NCBI GenBank assembly: GCA_942492625.1
Contig: CALOFM010000022.1
Location: 62,001 to 126,000 of the forward strand
DNA length: 64,000 nucleotides
Source of the DNA: Thiosymbion sp942492625
GTDB taxonomy: Bacteria; Pseudomonadota; Gammaproteobacteria; Chromatiales; Chromatiaceae
Direction of reading: 5' to 3'
Below, piece by piece: positions 33,847 to 43,212 of the stretch; position 1 is the stretch's first letter, and each line of letters begins with the position of its first letter. Both the position numbers and the translations under genes were made by a program. The notes beneath the pieces were generated by a model. The model was not told where the DNA came from and made no database searches. It worked only from the letters and a program-made list of their open reading frames with translations.

Positions 33847-35731
33847 GATCCGTCTCCGCGCCCGGTGGGCGAGAACCGCGCTCCGGTGCTTCAAGCCCAT
33901 CCCGCCACTCCGGCAGCAGGACCCGGAGCGCGGCACGCAGAGCCGCGTCGTCGCCGCCATCGACAGCGGCTCTCAATGCTTCGAGTCGGACCTTCAGATC
34001 CTCGGATGCGAGTGGCGATCCACGCCGGGCGACGCGGATCTTCGGGTGGGCCGTGTCCGCCAAGCCCTCCGATTCGTAGAATAGCTCTTCAAAAAGCTTC
34101 TCGCCGCTCCTCAGCCCCACGTATTCGATCGCAATGTCCTCGCCGGGGAGCTTGCCGGACAGGCGAATCATCTGCTCGGCCAAATAGCTGATCCTGATAG
34201 CATCACCCATATCGAGCACGAAAATCTCTCCGCCACGGCCGATTGCCGCCGCCTGCATGATGAGCTGACAGGCCTCGGGTATGGTCATGAAATAGCGCTC
34301 GATCTCGGGGTGCGTGACGGTTACGGGTCCACCGCGCTCGATCTGGTTGCGGAACAGGGGCACTACGCTGCCCGCCGAGCCCAGCACATTGCCGAAGCGG
34401 ACCGTCTCGAATCGTGTCCGAACTTTCCCACCCAGGTCCTGACAGATCATCTCCGCAACCCGCTTGGTCGCGCCCATCACATTCGTCGGGTTCACCGCCT
34501 TGTCAGTCGAGATCAGTACGAATTCGTCGCACTCCCATTCGTGTGCGGCTTGCGCCACGACCTCGGTCCCGAAGACGTTGTTACGGATCGCCGCCCGCAT
34601 CTGGTGCTCGAGCAGGGGAACATGCTTGTATGCCGCCGCATGAAAAACCACTTGCGGGCGCTCGTGCTGGAACAACCCGCGCACCGCCGCCGCATCGGTG
34701 ACATCGAGTAGACGGCATTCAAGATCGATCTCCGGGTGCGTGGCGCGCAGCTCCATGTCGATACGGTACAGGTTGTATTCGCCGTTGTCTGCCACGATCA
34801 ACCGGCGCGGCCGCGAGGTCGCGATCTGCCTGCACAGCTCGGAGCCGATCGACCCCCCGCCGCCGGTCACGAGCACCACCCGCTCCTGCAATGCGTTGCG
34901 GATTCCGCCCCAATCCAGCTGCACCGGATTGCGTCCCAACAGATCCTCGATGGACACCGGGCGCACCTGGCTTATAGACACCTGGCCGGTCATCACATTC
35001 TGCAGCTGCGGAACCGTGCGGAAGGGCTTTCCTGCCTTCTCGCACAAATCCACCAAGCGCTGCATCTCTCGGGCCGAGGCCCCGGGAATCGCCAGCAGAA
35101 TCAAGTCCACCGCAAGGGTTTCCACCAGCTCCGGAATTTCATCGGTGGACCCGCGGACCTGGATTCCATGCAGCTCGCCCCCGCGCCGGCGCAACTTGTC
35201 GTCGACGAAGGCAACGGGAAAATAGGCAAGGTGCTGATCGCGGAGCATGTCCCTTGCCAGCATCTCCCCTGCCCGTCCTGCACCGACGATCAATACCCGC
35301 TGCCCATCGCGCAGCGCAAGGCGGTGATCCTTGAGCCAGCGGTAGATCATCCGCGGCCCGGCGAGCAGCAGGATCTGCAAGACCAGGTAGAGTGCGGGCA
35401 CGGACCGCGGAATCCCTTCCATTCGATTGAAGACGAACAGCGCGAAAAAGACTAGGGCCGTGCCCGCCAGGACGGCCTTGCTGATGCGAATGAGATCGGA
35501 CAACGAGGCGAAACGCCAAACTCCGCGATAGAGACCGAACAGCCAAAAGACCGCCCCTTGGATCGGCATCATCAGGGGAAGGGCCATTAAGGCGCTCTCC
35601 AGGTAGAAGCCCGGAATCACCCCCAGATTGAAGCGCAGCCAATAGGCCAGCAACCATGCAGCCGGCACCATGACCAGGTCATGTGTAAAGGCCGCGGTAC
35701 GCGAGCGAAAACGGTCGATCCAAGGCTTCAC
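33839..35731 (-). CDS. CapD/WbpM/PglF-like membrane UDP-sugar 4,6-dehydratase
   Basis: A 630-residue protein with four N-terminal membrane segments, including LVMVPAAWLLAYWL and LPLMMPIQGAVFWLFGLYRG. A first Rossmann domain has VLIVGAGRAGEMLARDML. The catalytic SDR domain has VLVTGGGGSIGSELCRQI, the catalytic-region segment FVLISTDKAVNPTNVMGATK and RFGNVLGSAGSVVPLF. It converts UDP-GlcNAc to a 4-keto-6-deoxy sugar for surface glycans such as O-antigen, capsule or glycoprotein sugars. The GTG start at 35731 overlaps the stop of the GT4 transferase (GTGA). Confidence 0.88.
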   Translation of the reverse strand: MKPWIDRFRSRTAAFTHDLVMVPAAWLLAYWLRFNLGVIPGFYLESALMALPLMMPIQGAVFWLFGLYRGVWRFASLSDLIRISKAVLAGTALVFFALFVFNRMEGIPRSVPALYLVLQILLLAGPRMIYRWLKDHRLALRDGQRVLIVGAGRAGEMLARDMLRDQHLAYFPVAFVDDKLRRRGGELHGIQVRGSTDEIPELVETLAVDLILLAIPGASAREMQRLVDLCEKAGKPFRTVPQLQNVMTGQVSISQVRPVSIEDLLGRNPVQLDWGGIRNALQERVVLVTGGGGSIGSELCRQIATSRPRRLIVADNGEYNLYRIDMELRATHPEIDLECRLLDVTDAAAVRGLFQHERPQVVFHAAAYKHVPLLEHQMRAAIRNNVFGTEVVAQAAHEWECDEFVLISTDKAVNPTNVMGATKRVAEMICQDLGGKVRTRFETVRFGNVLGSAGSVVPLFRNQIERGGPVTVTHPEIERYFMTIPEACQLIMQAAAIGRGGEIFVLDMGDAIRISYLAEQMIRLSGKLPGEDIAIEYVGLRSGEKLFEELFYESEGLADTAHPKIRVARRGSPLASEDLKVRLEALRAAVDGGDDAALRAALRVLLPEWRDGLEAPERGSRPPGAETDHD

Positions 35732-36777
35732 GGCGATAGGGTGCCCGACTCGTGTTCGGCCAAGCGGGTCTTGCAGCCGATGAGCAGATAGATGATCGAC
35801 CAAGCGGCGAGGAGAATCCGCTGCTCACGCACGCTCATGTCCCTCGCGGCGACGGCGGTTGCGGCGCAGGCAGCCATGAGGAGGTAGGACCATAGGACCG
35901 TCTTGCGGTGACTCCAGCCCGCAAGTACCAAGCGTTGATAATTGTGAGAGCGGTGCGCCTGCCAGACGCGCTCACCATGTGCGATGCGGCGCATCAGGGT
36001 CCAAGTGGCGTCCAGAATAAAGGGGGAGAAGGCCAGCCAGGACACCCACAGGGGGAAGAGACCGCGCTGACTCCCGATCAGCGATAGGGTTGCGGCGAGC
36101 AGCCCGAGGGTCGCGGACCCGAGGTCCCCGAGGAAGATCCGCGCCGGAGGGAAATTGCTCAGCAGGAAACCGGCGGCGGCCGCGACGACGACAGCGTTTG
36201 CGAGCGCAAACCCGGCGTCGCCCCCCTGCCAGCCGAGCAGAGAAAGGGCTCCGAAGCCGAACAGCGCCATGCCCCCGGCGAAGCCGTCCATGCCGTCCAT
36301 AAAATTGTAGAGGTTAATCATCCAGACCAGATATCCCAGGGTCAGCAACCAGACGAGCACAACCGGCATTTCCCGAATCAGCCCCGGGAGCTCGAGGGAG
36401 GACCAGGAGACCCCCCCGGCCAGCAACAGGACGCCGGCCCCCAGGTGGGCGGCCAGGCGATATCGGGCCTTGACCTCGCCACAGTCGTCGAGAAAAGAGA
36501 CGCCGCCGACCAGCAACACCGCCGCAGAGATCCAAGCCCAGGCCCCGGGCAGAGGGTAAGCCGCAAAGGCGGCAACGCAAGCGGTAACGAGCGCAGATAG
36601 GATAGCGAGACCTCCGGTACGCGGCACGGCGCCCCCGTGCAAGGAGCGTTCGTTCGGCCGGTCTACCAGGCTCTCGAGCCAGCGCGGGGAGCGGGACAAT
36701 CGCCGGCTGAGCAAGGCGCTCAGCACGAACGCCGCGAGGACGCAAACGATTGCGATGACCGTCGTGCCCATGGTCAT
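35728..36777 (-). CDS. GT4-family (WecA/WbpL-like) undecaprenyl-phosphate sugar-1-phosphate transferase
   Basis: A 349-residue polytopic protein of the MraY/WecA family. Conserved elements are LVDRPNERSLHGGAVPRTGG near the start, FLDDCGEVKARYRLAAHL, WMINLYNFMDGMDGFAGG, ARIFLGDLGSATLG, and the cytoplasmic loop HRSHNYQRLVLAGW. It loads a sugar phosphate on the lipid carrier to begin O-antigen or related glycan synthesis. The start is the ATG at 36777. It is followed by the CapD-like gene with a 4-bp overlap, and that gene leads into gspE. Confidence 0.88.
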   Translation of the reverse strand: MTMGTTVIAIVCVLAAFVLSALLSRRLSRSPRWLESLVDRPNERSLHGGAVPRTGGLAILSALVTACVAAFAAYPLPGAWAWISAAVLLVGGVSFLDDCGEVKARYRLAAHLGAGVLLLAGGVSWSSLELPGLIREMPVVLVWLLTLGYLVWMINLYNFMDGMDGFAGGMALFGFGALSLLGWQGGDAGFALANAVVVAAAAGFLLSNFPPARIFLGDLGSATLGLLAATLSLIGSQRGLFPLWVSWLAFSPFILDATWTLMRRIAHGERVWQAHRSHNYQRLVLAGWSHRKTVLWSYLLMAACAATAVAARDMSVREQRILLAAWSIIYLLIGCKTRLAEHESGTLSP

Positions 36778-36862
36778 GACACCTCTGGGGATCGGCGCTG
36801 CGGTACGGTGCGCCCGGGCGACGCCGCCATGCGCCAGGGCGCGAATTGCGGCTGGACCAGGG

Positions 36863-37417
36863 TCAGATCTCCCGCACCAGGGCGGTCTCGACCTCATCCC
36901 GCTTCGCTCTGCCCGCAAGAGACTCGATGAGCTGCAGCGCGAAATCCATGGCGGTTCCGGGTCCGCGGGAGGTGATCACCTTGCCATCCACCACGACGGG
37001 GGCACCGAGCAACTTCACCTCCGGATAATCCTCGAGCGTGACGGCGCCCGGGTAGCTTGTCGCAGATTTTCCGGAGAGAATGCCGGCGTTGGCGAGCACC
37101 TTGGGTGCGGCGCAGATGGCGGCGACCAAGCGGTCTTCGGAATGGTAACGCCGGAGCAATCGGTGGATGCGCTCGTCCTTGTCAAGACGCTGAGAGCCGG
37201 GCAACCCCCCCGGGAGGACGATCATGTCGAACTCCTGGTCCAAGACCGCGTCGAGGGTGGTATCCGGCACAAGCACCGTGTCGCGGCTGCCGCGTACCGG
37301 CCCGTCTTCGAGTCCCGCCGAGATCACCTCTATCTGCGCGCGGCGAAGTAGATCGATGACGGTGACCGCTTCCATCTCCTCAAATCCCTGAGCCAAAGGA
37401 ATGAGCACACGTGCCAT
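36863..37417 (-). CDS. DJ-1/YajL family protein
   Basis: A 184-residue protein with PLAQGFEEMEAVTVIDLLRR holding the conserved glutamate, MIVLPGGLPGSQRL, and the nucleophile elbow VAAICAAPKVLANAG with the reactive cysteine. This is the YajL/DJ-1 branch, with reported roles in covalent chaperoning or deglycation that remain debated. It sits on the minus strand between the CtpA protease and the glycan genes, with 27 bp to ctpA upstream. Confidence 0.9.
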   Translation of the reverse strand: MARVLIPLAQGFEEMEAVTVIDLLRRAQIEVISAGLEDGPVRGSRDTVLVPDTTLDAVLDQEFDMIVLPGGLPGSQRLDKDERIHRLLRRYHSEDRLVAAICAAPKVLANAGILSGKSATSYPGAVTLEDYPEVKLLGAPVVVDGKVITSRGPGTAMDFALQLIESLAGRAKRDEVETALVREI

Positions 37418-37444
37418 AGTCGCCTCCGTTATGACAGAAATCGC

Positions 37445-38935
37445 TTAGTCGTCGTTTTGCCTGCCGAGAATGTTCAGACCCTTGAGCACGTTCAGGGCCT
37501 CGCTTAGCTGGTAGTCCCGCGCCGCCAGGGGACTCTCATCCTTCTTCTCCTCTGCGTCTTCGGCGCGCTTGTCACCGCCTTCCCCGTCGCCCTCCTCGTC
37601 GCCTTGTATCTCGCCCTTCGGCTTCTCCTCGTCCGCATCCTTGTCTTTGTCTTTGTCTTTGTCTTTGTCTTTGTCCTTGACCTCGCTTTCGCCGTCCTTC
37701 GGCTTCTCGTCCACTGCAGTATCTGTATCGGCTCCTTCCTCCTCGGTCTCCTCCGCGTCGTCCAGGTGCCGCCGCAGGTCCGCTTCCTTGAGCGGCTCGA
37801 TACTGGGGTCGTCGACCAGGTTGAGCTCACCGCTGGCCAACTCGATGTCCGGCTCGATTCCCTGGGCCTGAATGGATCGCCCGGAGGGTGTGTAGTACCT
37901 GGCCGTCGTCAACTTCAGGGCCGTGGAGTCGTCGATAGGCACGATGGTCTGCACCGAGCCCTTGCCGAAGGTCGGGTGTCCCATGATGATGGCGCGCTTG
38001 TGGTCCTGCAGGGCGCCTGCGACGATCTCCGAGGCAGATGCGGAGCCCCCGTTTACCAACACGACGATCGGGGCGCCGTCGAGCACGTCATCGGGACCGG
38101 CCTTGAACTGCAGCTCGGAGTCATCTACGCGCCCCTTCGTGTAAACGATGAGTCCGCCACCGAGAAAGGCGTCGCTCACGCCCACCGCGCTGTTGAGGAC
38201 ACCGCCGGGATTGTTGCGCAGGTCCAGCACCAGGCCCTTGAGCTTGCCGTCGTTCTCCTCCTTCAGTTCGCTCAAGGCGGCAAGCAGGTCCTCGGTGGTA
38301 CGTGACTGGAAGTGAGAGACGCGCACATATCCGTAGCCAGGCTCCAGCGTCCGATTCTTGACGCTCTCCACATGGATGACGTCGCGCACCAGCTTTACGT
38401 TGAATGGTCGGTCCGCCCCGTCGCGCAGGATAGTCAGCTCGATTTGCGTACCGGGCTTTCCGCGCATGACATTGACCGCGTCGTTCAGACTTATCCCCTT
38501 CACCGGCTCGTCATCGATACGGATGATCAGATCACCGGCCTTCAACCCCGCCCGCTCGGCGGGTGTGTCGTCGATGGGGGAGATAACCTTCACGAAGCCG
38601 TCCTCCATGCCAACCTCTATCCCCACGCCGCCGAACTCGCCGCTGGTGCCCACCTGCAGGTCGCGGTACTCCTCTTTGTCCAGGTAGGACGAGTGGGGAT
38701 CGAGTCCGGAGAGCATGCCGCGGATGGCGCTCTCCAAAAGCTCCTTGTCATCCACGCCTTCGACATAATCGCTCTTGATGCGCCCGAACACCTCGGCGAA
38801 GGTGCGGAGCTCCTGCAGCGGCAGCTTCTCGCCCGCTTGCTCTCGCGCGGCAAGCACGGGACCGATGAGACCTACGGTGCCGCCGACGAGCAACCACAGG
38901 GCTAAGAGCAGATACGAGGGGAAAGGCTTCTTCAT
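37445..38935 (-). CDS. ctpA: C-terminal processing protease CtpA, S41 family
   Basis: A 496-residue periplasmic protease. The signal segment is SYLLLALWLLVGGTVGLIG. A PDZ domain has GGVGIEVGMEDGFVKVISPI, and the catalytic domain has VLVNGGSASASEIVAGALQD with the serine, followed by MGHPTFGKGSVQT with the lysine. The start is the ATG at 38935. The C-terminal 100 residues are extremely charged, with a KD repeat encoded by a hexanucleotide run, and end LNVLKGLNILGRQ. EnvC lies directly upstream; the pair envC-ctpA is common in gammaproteobacteria. Confidence 0.93.
   Translation of the reverse strand: MKKPFPSYLLLALWLLVGGTVGLIGPVLAAREQAGEKLPLQELRTFAEVFGRIKSDYVEGVDDKELLESAIRGMLSGLDPHSSYLDKEEYRDLQVGTSGEFGGVGIEVGMEDGFVKVISPIDDTPAERAGLKAGDLIIRIDDEPVKGISLNDAVNVMRGKPGTQIELTILRDGADRPFNVKLVRDVIHVESVKNRTLEPGYGYVRVSHFQSRTTEDLLAALSELKEENDGKLKGLVLDLRNNPGGVLNSAVGVSDAFLGGGLIVYTKGRVDDSELQFKAGPDDVLDGAPIVVLVNGGSASASEIVAGALQDHKRAIIMGHPTFGKGSVQTIVPIDDSTALKLTTARYYTPSGRSIQAQGIEPDIELASGELNLVDDPSIEPLKEADLRRHLDDAEETEEEGADTDTAVDEKPKDGESEVKDKDKDKDKDKDKDADEEKPKGEIQGDEEGDGEGGDKRAEDAEEKKDESPLAARDYQLSEALNVLKGLNILGRQNDD
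37641..37676 (-). repeat. In-frame hexanucleotide repeat encoding (Lys-Asp)n in ctpA
   Basis: The plus strand shows TTTGTC repeated about five times, reading on the minus strand as alternating Lys and Asp codons. Because the unit is six bases, changes in copy number would alter tail length without shifting the frame. Confidence 0.85.
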
Positions 38936-38942
38936 GTGGATT

Positions 38943-40247
38943 TCACTGGAAAATGGATCGGATTCCGGGTGCGGAAGCAGCAACAAGGCCTTGCGCGCTC
39001 CACAAACTCTCTCTGGATTTGAGCAACGAAAGCCCGCGGCGCTCCGCGGCACGACGAATCGGCGCGAGCAGCGCACGCCCTCCGCTGACCTTTCGCCTGC
39101 ACCATTGCTCGGGGTTCAGGGGGCGGCCACGGTGACGAATGGCGAAATACAGACTTGGTGACGCACGCCCGCCGCTGCTGCCGCTCAATGCTACCGTATC
39201 GCCCGCGGCGACCCATTCTCCCTGCTCCTTGAGCAGGGTTTGATTGTGCCCGTAAAGGGTCATATAGCCGTCGTCGTGCTTAATGATGATTAAGAGCCCG
39301 AAGCCGCGCAGCCAGTCTGCATACGCCACTTGGCCGTGGTGAACGGCGCGCACCTCGGCCCCCTCGTCCGCAGCCAGGACGACGCCATCCCAACGCTGGG
39401 TGCCGTCGCCCTTGGGAGCACCGTATCGCGATAGCAACGACGCCCGGGGCAGCGGCCAGGCCAGGGTGCCGCGCAAGTGCTGCAGGGACTCCTGACTGAG
39501 CTCCGCTTCGGGAAGCATACGAGCCTGACGCTCGAGCTGCTCCAGCAGGGCAAGCATTTCCCGCGCCGATCTGCGCAAGCTCGCCACGCTCTCCTCGCCG
39601 GTGGCGATGGTCTGCTCCAAGGCGGTGAGTAGCTCGGCACGCTCCTCCCTGGCCACACCCAGGCGCCCGCGGGTTTCCTCCTGCTTCGCTGCCAACATGG
39701 ACAGGCGCGCCTTTTCTTCTTCGGCCTCCCGCGTCAACCGTTCGAGCCGTCGTGCACGTTGCGCGACCGCCTCAATGCGCTTTAACTGAAAACGGTTGAG
39801 GTAGCCGTAATAGGACAGAACCCGGCTCAGCCGATGCGGATCTTCCTGGTTCAGCAGCATCCGGATGCGGTCCCCGCGGCCCATGGCATACGCGGAACGC
39901 AGCAGGCTGCCAAGGGCGTTTCGCTCGTGCGCCCATGCGTCTTGCTCCTTCGCCAAGCGGCTGCGTAACTCTTGCAAGGCGCGCTCCTGCTCGCCGACCA
40001 TCGCCGCCAGCTGGTGCCCCGCCCGCGCGAGATCGGCGATGTTGCGCTCGTGCCGCTCCAGCTCAGCGAGGAGGGCCTCCCGCCGATCGCGGCGCGTTCC
40101 CAGGTCCTGCTCCAGATCCTGCACGCGCTGCTCCACGTCCGCCAGATCGCGCTTTTGCGTCTCGATCGCGGCGTCTTCCGCCGCAGCCGCCGGACCGGGG
40201 GAAATCATGGCAAGCACCAGAACGACCCTGCACCAATAGAGCTTCAA
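38943..40247 (-). CDS. envC: Murein hydrolase activator EnvC
   Basis: A 434-residue exported protein. A TTG at 40247 gives a good signal peptide (WCRVVLVLAMISPGPAAAAE). A long coiled coil follows (QKRDLADVEQRVQDLEQDLG onward). The end is a LytM/M23 domain with RWDGVVLAADEGAEVRAVHH and GLLIIIKHDDGYMTLYGHNQ. The metal ligands of active M23 enzymes are not all present, as in EnvC, which activates amidases at the division site. After the usual end (NPEQWC) the frame runs about 45 more residues up to the ctpA start, so the original stop was probably lost. Confidence 0.88.
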   Translation of the reverse strand: MKLYWCRVVLVLAMISPGPAAAAEDAAIETQKRDLADVEQRVQDLEQDLGTRRDRREALLAELERHERNIADLARAGHQLAAMVGEQERALQELRSRLAKEQDAWAHERNALGSLLRSAYAMGRGDRIRMLLNQEDPHRLSRVLSYYGYLNRFQLKRIEAVAQRARRLERLTREAEEEKARLSMLAAKQEETRGRLGVAREERAELLTALEQTIATGEESVASLRRSAREMLALLEQLERQARMLPEAELSQESLQHLRGTLAWPLPRASLLSRYGAPKGDGTQRWDGVVLAADEGAEVRAVHHGQVAYADWLRGFGLLIIIKHDDGYMTLYGHNQTLLKEQGEWVAAGDTVALSGSSGGRASPSLYFAIRHRGRPLNPEQWCRRKVSGGRALLAPIRRAAERRGLSLLKSRESLWSAQGLVAASAPGIRSIFQ

Positions 40248-40572
40248 GACGTTACGGTCAAAGAGCGGGGCGGACGCCAAACCCCGACCGATCAAGGCCG
40301 CCCGAGCCCCCTCTGGACCAGCAGCTTGCGCGCAATGTCGCACAGGGAATCACCTCCATCAAGCGGACCGCATCGTCCGGCATCACAGGCCCAAACAAGT
40401 CGTCTCATGAAAGTTCTTGAAGCGCGGGCTCGCGGAAAACCGTAATAGCCGTGGATTATACGAAGTCTTTCTCCAGCCTGTCAGACCGAGGACGACGTAT
40501 TCTCTTGCATCTCAGCGAGAATGCGCGCAGAGCGACGAAGCGCCGGCGGTTCCGGTCTCGCAGGCTCTTACG
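40248..40572. other. No gene recognised between envC and the molybdopterin oxidoreductase
   Basis: About 325 bp with only short open frames on both strands. None has a family-like pattern or a clear ribosome site. The minus-strand extension of envC toward 40343 is not signal-like. Presumably it holds the envC promoter and the 3' region of the upstream gene. Confidence 0.5.
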
Positions 40573-42559
40573 TCAATGATCCCTGGGGCAGATGCGGATT
40601 TGGCAAGGATAGGCACGTAGGTTATTCGAGCCGGCCACCGGGTCGAAGCACTCTCCGTCCATGAGCCGGTTGGCATCTCCCTCGCCATCAGGGTATTGCC
40701 ACCAGCCGTACTGGGCGCACACAACGTCGGGCGCCAGATGCCTGTCAAGCCGGGCACGTGCGCGCATTTCCCCCATGCGCGTCACAACCGCGATCCAGTC
40801 GCCTTCGCGGATGCTGCGCGCCGACGCCGTTCCTGGGTGGATCTCGACAAGGGGCTCGGGCATGCGCCGACGCAGCGACGGCTGGTGGCGCTGCTGGCTG
40901 TGGCAATACTGAGGCCACTTGGCGGTGGTCAGGGTGAGAGGGAAGCGTGCATCCGGGAGCGGCGCCTGCGCGACGTAGTCGGGCAGAGGGTCTTGGCCGA
41001 CCGCGCGCAAACGCTCGCTATAGAATTCCAGCCGTCCGCTCGGGGTACCGAAGCCACCCTGCCGGTATTTGCGGTAGCGGGTTTCAAGCGCCAGGGTGAC
41101 ACCGCGAGATTCGGCTCGCAGACGCTGCGGCGTCAGTCCGGTCGGGGCCAGCATTTCGGCCAGGGCAACTTCAGGGTCGCCGCCGAAGAACCGATCGGCC
41201 AGGCCCATGCGCTTGGCCAGCTCAAAAAGGATCCAGGTGTCGGAACGGCTCTCCCCTCTGGGCGGAACGAAAGCAGGACGCAACTGCACATGGGCCTCGG
41301 CCTCTGCACCGACCTGGAATCCCGTTTGCAGCCCCTCCCGCTCCCAGGCGCTGCACGCCGGCAGTACTAGATCGGCGTAACGGACGGCAGGGGTTTCCAC
41401 CAACTCGGTCAGCCCGAAGAAATAGAGTTTTTCAAGGGCTGCTTCACACAAGCGGGTGTTCGGCTTGGAGAGCAAGAAATTGCTGCCGAAGGAGATCAGG
41501 CAGGAGACCGCATACGGCTCGCCTTCCACGACGGCGCGGAACAGATCACGGGTGGTAACCCAGCCCTTTTCCGGAGGTCCCTCCGGTCGCTCTTGGAAAC
41601 CCAGGGTGAGCGCGCGCTCCTTCGGCGTGACCAAGTCGAAGCCCATGACATCGGCCACCTGCGGCTTGCTGAACCAGACGTTGCCGCCGGGAGCGTCCAG
41701 GCAGCCGGTCAGGGTAGAAGGGGGGAGGGGGGGGAGAGGAGGGGAGGGGGGGGGGGGGGGGGGGGGGGGAAGGAGGCGACCATCGCCCTCGCTCACCAGG
41801 AAAGGGGGCGTCGCTCCAATGGGTAAGGAATTCAGGGTCATAGCGGCCGCTTTCGATCAAGACGTGAGCCAAGCCCAGGGCCAGCGAACCGTCGCTGCCG
41901 GGATGGGGCCGCAGCCACAGGTCAGCGGCGGCGGCCAAGCCGGCGCGGCGCGGATCGACCACGATCAGTTTGGCGCCGCGTTTCCGCGCCTGCTGCACAG
42001 CCGTTGCTTGGGCCAGCCAGGAAGTGGCCGGGTTGAATCCCCATAGCAGGATGCAGCCAGTGTGCTCGTAGTCCGGCATGCCGATACCGGCGCCAAAGGT
42101 ATAGGCCGGGGAGAAGTCCTTGTGCCAGTTGCAGTTCTCGGTAGCGAAGACCAGGTTGGGACTACGACAGGCATGGGCCAGGCGGTGGATCCAGGCGAAG
42201 CTGTCCGCTACCGCGGTGCCGCTCGGCGTAGCCACGCCGAAAGCCAGCGCCTGAGGCCCGTGCCGGTCGATGGCATCGCTCGCCTTGGAGGCCACGAGAT
42301 CGAGCGCCTCTTCCCAGGAGACGGGTTCCCACCCGGGATCGGCCTCGCCCTTGGGGCGTGTGCGGCGCATCGGCGTGAGGATGCGCTCCGGGGCATAGAC
42401 CGCTTCCGGCGCGGCCTTCGCCTTGACGCACAGGGCTTGGCCGGTTGGGTGGTCCGGGTCGGGATCGACCCGCGTGAGAACACCGTCCACCACCGTACCG
42501 ACGCAGCCGCAACGGGAGATGCACAAGGCGCAGTAGCCGTGGCGACGCTCGGTCGTCAT
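40573..42559 (-). CDS. Molybdopterin oxidoreductase (DMSO reductase family), broken at a poly-G tract
   Basis: The N-terminal frame (42559 down to about 41815) has an Fe-S motif HGYCALCISRCGC with a later Cys in QALCVKAKAAPE. It then has the Mo-bisPGD binding segment with WGFNPATSWLAQATAVQQA. The frame shifts near 41805 (beside a GGGGG run) to LVSEGDGRLL. It then reads only proline through the G-rich tract 41716-41770 and resumes with TLTGCLDAPGGNVWFSKPQ. In this family about 150 residues are expected between those points, so a middle segment is missing. The C-terminal part has GFGTPSGRLEFYSERL and RFPLTLTTAKWPQYCHSQ. It is a formate dehydrogenase or nitrate reductase type catalytic subunit; the exact substrate is unknown. 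Confidence 0.8.
41716..41770. other. Guanine homopolymer tract inside a coding region
   Basis: The plus strand is almost pure G over about 55 bases, including 24 consecutive G at 41746-41769, with a few A interruptions. It sits where a conserved part of the molybdopterin enzyme is missing. Such tracts are a known read artefact of two-colour sequencing chemistry and are unlike anything else in the window. Confidence 0.85.
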
Positions 42560-42644
42560 CGCATGAACTTGTGTCTAATTCGGTTACGGACTTGGCCGCC
42601 TTCGACTCGAAGCGCTTACTATCCGCGCTATAACGACAGGCTCC

Positions 42645-42908
42645 TTACAACAGCATATCTCGAACCGCGCCTGCTCGGTCGATCTCGCGACTAAACCCTA
42701 GTTTGAAAAAATCCCGGGGTAGTTTCGCGGTCTCGGCGACCTCCCGCGTCTCATCAACACCGCCCCATTCCTGATCCTCAACGCAATGATCAACCGTGAC
42801 CTGTCCATCATCCCACAGTTGGTAAACGTCCGAGCACTGAAAGCGGTCGCTCTCGGCACTCCTCTGCTTTGTCACCTTCGCAACTAGCGCAGACACGCCC
42901 TCGCTCAT
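42645..42908 (-). CDS. Hypothetical small protein
   Basis: An 87-residue soluble protein from an ATG at 42908, preceded by a strong ribosome site (GGAGGTGGAGGA). The sequence is acidic, with SDVYQLWDDGQVTVDHCVED and a C-terminal EIDRAGAVRDML. No family was recognised. It lies between the molybdopterin gene and the DsrC-like gene, with no close operon partner. Confidence 0.5.
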   Translation of the reverse strand: MSEGVSALVAKVTKQRSAESDRFQCSDVYQLWDDGQVTVDHCVEDQEWGGVDETREVAETAKLPRDFFKLGFSREIDRAGAVRDMLL

Positions 42909-43212
42909 TCCTCCACCTCCGCTACACAAACCTGCCGGTCAAGGCAACAAGGAGACCGTCGTCCCCAAGACGCGGTCACCGCCACATTCGAGATCGAGGG
43001 GCCGCGCACCCAGTGCGACCACTCAGATTACTGGCATGAGCGTGTGCAGTCGCACAGAAACCGGCCCGAGAGGTTCGTCGCGAACTGATTGCTCGCGGAC
43101 GGAAAGGTCTACTCAGCAAGACGCAAAATGAAGTGGAAATTTCGAGGGGGCAATACATCATTTTCCAAGCAGGTCATTATGCGACATCGATTTCATTTCG
43201 TTTCAAGACCGG
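42909..43212. other. No gene recognised; 3' flank of the nar operon
   Basis: About 300 bp downstream of the DsrC-like gene. Short open frames exist on both strands but lack family features. It would contain the end of the nar transcript and the promoter of the small hypothetical gene. No strong terminator hairpin was seen. Confidence 0.45.

Noticed and set aside
37641..37676. Hexanucleotide run as a CRISPR or short tandem array
   Set aside because: Units are six bases with no spacers, inside a coding frame. No CRISPR-like repeats were seen anywhere in the window.
37604..38305. Plus-strand open frame with a hydrophobic FVFVFVFV stretch
   Set aside because: The alternating Phe-Val is the complement of the ctpA Lys-Asp hexanucleotide repeat. 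It is not a membrane protein.
41716..41770. Poly-G tract as a phase-variation switch
   Set aside because: A homopolymer in a coding region can be a contingency locus, but here a conserved protein segment is also missing. That fits an assembly artefact better.
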